Source: Flavobacteriaceae bacterium UBA1903
GTDB lineage: Bacteria > Bacteroidota > Bacteroidia > Flavobacteriales > Flavobacteriaceae
Reading direction: 5' to 3'
Assembly (NCBI GenBank): GCA_002337605.1
Contig: DDGL01000005.1
Location: forward strand, 32,041-59,543
Length of the DNA: 27,503 nt
Positions 25,462 through 27,503 of the stretch are shown in pieces (within the stretch, counting starts at the first letter, position 1; the number at the start of each line of letters is the position of its first letter). The notes under the pieces are model-generated. The model had not been told where the DNA came from. It was given only the letters and a program-made list of their open reading frames with translations, and did not search any database. The position numbers and the translations under genes were made by a program.

Positions 25462-26490
25462 ATGACCCAAGTCCCTAAAATATTACTAATTTATACCGGA
25501 GGAACTATTGGTATGATCAAAGATTTTGAAACAGGCGCTTTGCGTAATTTCAATTTTGATGAGTTGCTACAACACATTCCGGAATTAAAACTGTTGGATT
25601 GTGAGATTGACACTACCAGCTTTGAATCTCCTATAGATAGTTCAAATATGAACCCGGCTTATTGGGCTCAGATTGCATTGCTTATTAAGGATAATTATAC
25701 AGAGTTTGATGGTTTTGTAGTTTTGCACGGTAGCGATACAATGTCTTACACAGCTTCAGCATTAAGTTTTATGTTGGAAAATCTGAGCAAACCTGTGGTT
25801 TTCACAGGGTCTCAATTGCCCATTGGTGACCTGAGAACAGATGCAAAAGAAAACCTGATTACCAGCATACAAATTGCGGCGTTGCAGGAAAAAGGACGTT
25901 CAAAAATTAGCGAAGTTTGCCTTTATTTTGAATACAAACTCTACCGTGCCAACCGTACTACAAAAATAAATGCGGAACACTTTGAAGCTTTCGACTCCTT
26001 AAACTATCCTGCCTTAGCCGAAAGCGGCGTCCATCTTCAGATAAATACCAGTGCGTTGTATGTGCCTAACAGGCGAAAAAAATTTAAGGTAAATACCATA
26101 ATGTCTACCGGGGTGGTTTTACTGAAAATGTTTCCGGGCATTGATCAGGCTACGATCGAACATATATTAGGGTATAAAAATTTAAAAGGACTTATTCTGG
26201 AAACCTATGGTAGTGGAAACACTACTACAGAGCCTTGGTTTACTGCTGCATTAAAAGAGGTGCTTAAAAAAAGAATCCCGGTAGTGAATGTTACGCAGTG
26301 CTCTGGTGGGAGTGTGGCTATGGGGTTATACGAAACCAGCACCGCTTTAAAAAGAATGGGTGTAATTTCAGGAAAAGACTGTACGACCGAGGCTGCTTTA
26401 ACCAAATTAATGTACTTGTTGGGACGGGAAATTTCCTCAGGCAGTTTTAAAACCCTGTTCGAAACATCCTTGCGTGGTGAAATGTCTTAA
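25462..26490 (+). CDS. ansA: Type I L-asparaginase
   Basis: The enzyme hydrolyses asparagine to aspartate and ammonia. The 342 residues fit the cytoplasmic type I family, and no signal peptide is present. The catalytic motifs are YTGGTIGM (nucleophile Thr at 12 or 15) and VVLHGSDTMSYTAS (Asp 92, Thr 93). FTGSQLPIGDLRTDAKEN and LYRANRTTKIN supply the remaining active-site segments. The C-terminal domain contains the family VNVTQCSGGSV segment. It is the second gene after tatD with a 12-base gap. The region downstream is a tRNA gene and then island-like DNA. Confidence 0.95.
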   Translation: MTQVPKILLIYTGGTIGMIKDFETGALRNFNFDELLQHIPELKLLDCEIDTTSFESPIDSSNMNPAYWAQIALLIKDNYTEFDGFVVLHGSDTMSYTASALSFMLENLSKPVVFTGSQLPIGDLRTDAKENLITSIQIAALQEKGRSKISEVCLYFEYKLYRANRTTKINAEHFEAFDSLNYPALAESGVHLQINTSALYVPNRRKKFKVNTIMSTGVVLLKMFPGIDQATIEHILGYKNLKGLILETYGSGNTTTEPWFTAALKEVLKKRIPVVNVTQCSGGSVAMGLYETSTALKRMGVISGKDCTTEAALTKLMYLLGREISSGSFKTLFETSLRGEMS

Positions 26491-26582
26491 AATTTACTAC
26501 GGTATTTATTTCTGAAAATTTAAAAAATCACGTTATTTGCACCTGGAAGACCAAACAATTGTTTTGGTATTCTAAATCTACT

Positions 26583-26667
26583 AGAGAGGTGGCCGAGTGG
26601 CTTAAGGCGCACGCTTGGAAAGCGTGTATACGGCAACGTATCGAGGGTTCGAATCCCTTCCTCTCTG
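26583..26667 (+). tRNA. tRNA-Ser (anticodon GGA)
   Basis: A class II tRNA of 85 bases without encoded CCA. The acceptor stem AGAGAGG (26583-26589) pairs with CCTCTCT (26660-26666), and G is the discriminator. The anticodon stem CACGC/GCGTG holds loop TTGGAAA with anticodon GGA at 26617-26619, reading UCC and UCU. A long variable arm (TACG GCAA CGTA) and a T loop TTCGAAT are present. Ser tRNA genes are frequent integration sites, and the DNA to the right looks accessory. Confidence 0.97.
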
Positions 26668-26670
26668 CTG

Positions 26671-26703
26671 AATAGCCCGTAAACATTCTGTTTGCGGGCT
26701 ATT
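26671..26703 (+). terminator. Intrinsic terminator after tRNA-Ser
   Basis: AATAGCCCGTAAAC (26671-26684) pairs with 26690-26703 over a 5-base loop with one G-T pair, followed by a T-rich stretch at 26704-26711. Confidence 0.9.
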
Positions 26704-26711
26704 GTATTTTT

Positions 26712-26732
26712 AGGGGCATATTGAGGGGCATA
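26712..26732. repeat. Paired AGGGGCATA direct repeats downstream of tRNA-Ser
   Basis: AGGGGCATA occurs at 26712-26720 and again at 26724-26732, a 12-bp period. Repeated GGGGCA motifs next to tRNA genes are, as I recall, common beside tyrosine recombinase genes in this phylum and could be arm-type integrase sites. No integrase gene is in the window. The surrounding bases 26733-26801 show no gene. Confidence 0.7.
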
Positions 26733-26803
26733 ATTTTTTTCTAACTCAATTTTTCTGTTTGATTGATTTGGCCGCTTGTAAACAAACTTGTTAATCTATT
26801 TTG

Positions 26804-26837
26804 TTGGCAGTCATTATACCTTAATCGTATATATTTG
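26804..26837 (+). promoter_or_regulatory. Promoter of the cassette gene
   Basis: TATATTTG at 26830-26837 matches TAnnTTTG exactly. A TTG at 26804-26806 sits 23 bp upstream and lies inside the TGTTGGCA boundary motif. The leader would be about 30 bases. Confidence 0.55.
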
Positions 26838-26851
26838 TTATGATATAACTA

Positions 26852-26861
26852 GTTGTAAACC
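26852..26861 (+). repeat. Left arm of the 10-bp inverted repeat flanking the cassette gene
   Basis: GTTGTAAACC, 12 bases before the ATG, is the exact reverse complement of GGTTTACAAC at 27337-27346, which lies 4 bases after the stop. Confidence 0.85.
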
Positions 26862-26873
26862 ATTGAAGAATAA

Positions 26874-27332
26874 ATGGCAAATTCTATTTACGCAATACCA
26901 ATAAAAAAACTCTATGACGAAAAAAATGACCCAACTATGGAATCATTTACGTCTGACTTAGATATTGACCTGAAGACTGATATCGCTTGTTCTTATCCTA
27001 CTGTGTTTGATTTAAAAAAAGCTATTACTGATGCTGGATTAAAAATTTCAGTTGAACAAAATAAAAATTTTCAGGGAGAAGATGGTTGGTGCTGTGGAAT
27101 CAAAGAACCTGAGGGATATGAAACTCCAGTTAGTGCTGACAAAGTGAAATCTGAATATGAACCCATTACTGATTTAATTTCTTTCCCGAGAGGTAATTGG
27201 AAAACAGTTGTCAATTTACTAGTTGAATTAGAGAAAATTATTGGACCTATATTATTCTATTGTGATTCTGGACAAATGACAATGATAAAAAAGGGTAAAA
27301 CGACTGAACAAATTCTAAAAGAAATGGAATAA
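26874..27332 (+). CDS. Hypothetical protein of the cassette-like unit
   Basis: I do not recognise the family. The 152-residue protein has no signal peptide or membrane helix and is acidic and probably cytoplasmic. Visible features are a paired-Cys segment (GWCCGIKEPEG, about residues 71-81), an N-terminal Asp/Thr-rich region (SDLDIDLKTDI), and a C-terminal alpha/beta-looking half (NWKTVVNLLVELEKIIGPILFYCDSGQM, about 109-136) that ends in a Lys/Glu helix. The start ATG at 26874 is about 36 bases after a good promoter box. It is bracketed by an inverted repeat and TGTTGGCA motifs, and no neighbour hints at a role. Immunity, antitoxin or defence functions are possible for such genes, but nothing in the sequence shows this. 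Confidence 0.82.
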   Translation: MANSIYAIPIKKLYDEKNDPTMESFTSDLDIDLKTDIACSYPTVFDLKKAITDAGLKISVEQNKNFQGEDGWCCGIKEPEGYETPVSADKVKSEYEPITDLISFPRGNWKTVVNLLVELEKIIGPILFYCDSGQMTMIKKGKTTEQILKEME

Positions 27333-27336
27333 CAAC

Positions 27337-27346
27337 GGTTTACAAC
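27337..27346 (-). repeat. Right arm of the 10-bp inverted repeat flanking the cassette gene
   Basis: GGTTTACAAC begins 4 bases after the stop codon and is the exact reverse complement of the arm at 26852-26861. Confidence 0.85.
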
Positions 27347-27413
27347 AACGCATATAATACAGCGGTCACATTCGGCTTAAATTAAATTCCCTAACTTTAA
27401 AGAAAATTTGGTA

Positions 27414-27485
27414 CAGCGGATAAATACGTAGTGGCGGCGCAACTGCCCACGGCTGATTCGCACGCTGCGCTTCCCACTTTCGCTG
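27414..27485. repeat. GC-rich foldable element at the end of the cassette-like unit
   Basis: Three nested pairings can be read: CAGCG (27414-27418) with CGCTG (27481-27485), AGTGG (27430-27434) with CCACT (27474-27478), and GCGCA (27437-27441) with TGCGC (27466-27470). Internal loops separate them. The core is clearly richer in G and C than its surroundings. TACAGCGG occurs at 27358-27365 and again at 27412-27419. TGTTGGCA follows 8 bases after the outer stem. Confidence 0.65.
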
Positions 27486-27503
27486 ACGCAAAATGTTGGC
27501 ACT

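Larger units (their letters stand above)
26802..27501. mobile_element. Candidate gene-cassette-like unit (one gene between TGTTGGCA copies)
   Basis: TGTTGGCA occurs at 26802-26809 and again at 27494-27501, 692 bp apart. Between them lie, in order, a promoter, one inverted-repeat arm, a single unknown gene, the second arm immediately after the stop, and a GC-rich foldable element abutting the second copy. This gene-plus-foldable-site arrangement resembles integron cassettes in logic, but the boundary sequence does not fit the integron GTTRRRY core and no integrase is visible. The unit is an inference. The right boundary lies 2 bases from the window end. Confidence 0.4.

Noticed and set aside
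26552..26571. ACCAAA/TTTGGT dyad before tRNA-Ser as the ansA terminator
   Set aside because: The stem is only 6 bp and AT-rich, with no following U run, so it is too weak to call.
26802..27501. Classical integron attC site
   Set aside because: The boundary GTTGGCA does not match GTTRRRY, no RYYYAAC partner is placed correctly, and no integron integrase is visible. Only the general logic is similar.
1..27503. CRISPR array, prophage genes, insertion-sequence transposase
   Set aside because: No regularly spaced repeats, cas genes, phage structural genes or transposase motifs were found in any part of the window.

Overview
The window looks like chromosomal DNA of a marine-type member of the Flavobacteriaceae (phylum Bacteroidota). 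Supporting signs are an AT-rich background, a SusC/SusD outer-membrane pair, Bacteroidota-type promoters (TTG, about 20 bp, then TAnnTTTG) in front of many genes instead of strong Shine-Dalgarno sites, and protein sequences that read as flavobacterial. I cannot name the genus from sequence alone.

Layout. Positions 1-474: tadA (tRNA adenosine deaminase), entered through a small 7-bp tandem repeat. 571-768: a cold-shock protein. 920-1756: two small unrecognised membrane proteins. 1950-3701: aspS. 3923-8239: a SusC/SusD nutrient-uptake pair with its own promoter and a strong terminator, but no degradative enzyme beside it. 8321-15094 (minus strand): an efflux operon in the order TetR regulator, TolC-like channel, lipoprotein adaptor, RND pump. 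A perfect 10-bp inverted repeat sits in the promoter ahead of tetR and is probably the regulator's operator. 15298-16272: a trans-polyprenyl diphosphate synthase. 16462-16992: a small outer-membrane barrel-like protein, divergent from sucA. 17107-21226: sucA and sucB, the E1 and E2 components of 2-oxoglutarate dehydrogenase. 21305-24638 (minus strand): a retropepsin-like protease, a TPR sensor kinase, a LuxR-type response regulator and a 44-residue membrane peptide, apparently one operon ending at a shared terminator. 24685-26490: tatD and type I asparaginase.

The last 900 bases differ in character. A tRNA-Ser(GGA) gene is followed by its terminator and by paired AGGGGCATA repeats of the kind I associate with recombinase arm sites. 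A self-contained single-gene unit follows: an unknown 152-residue protein bracketed by a perfect 10-bp inverted repeat. It is followed by a GC-rich foldable element ending in TGTTGGCA, and the same 8-mer occurs ahead of the gene's promoter. I read this as the edge of an integrated island with a candidate gene-cassette-like unit. It is the most interesting part of the window, and it runs off the right edge.

Most of the window is ordinary core genome. The points most worth following are the cassette-like unit, the tetR operator/promoter overlap, the small membrane peptide downstream of the two-component system, and an apparently leaderless tatD promoter.
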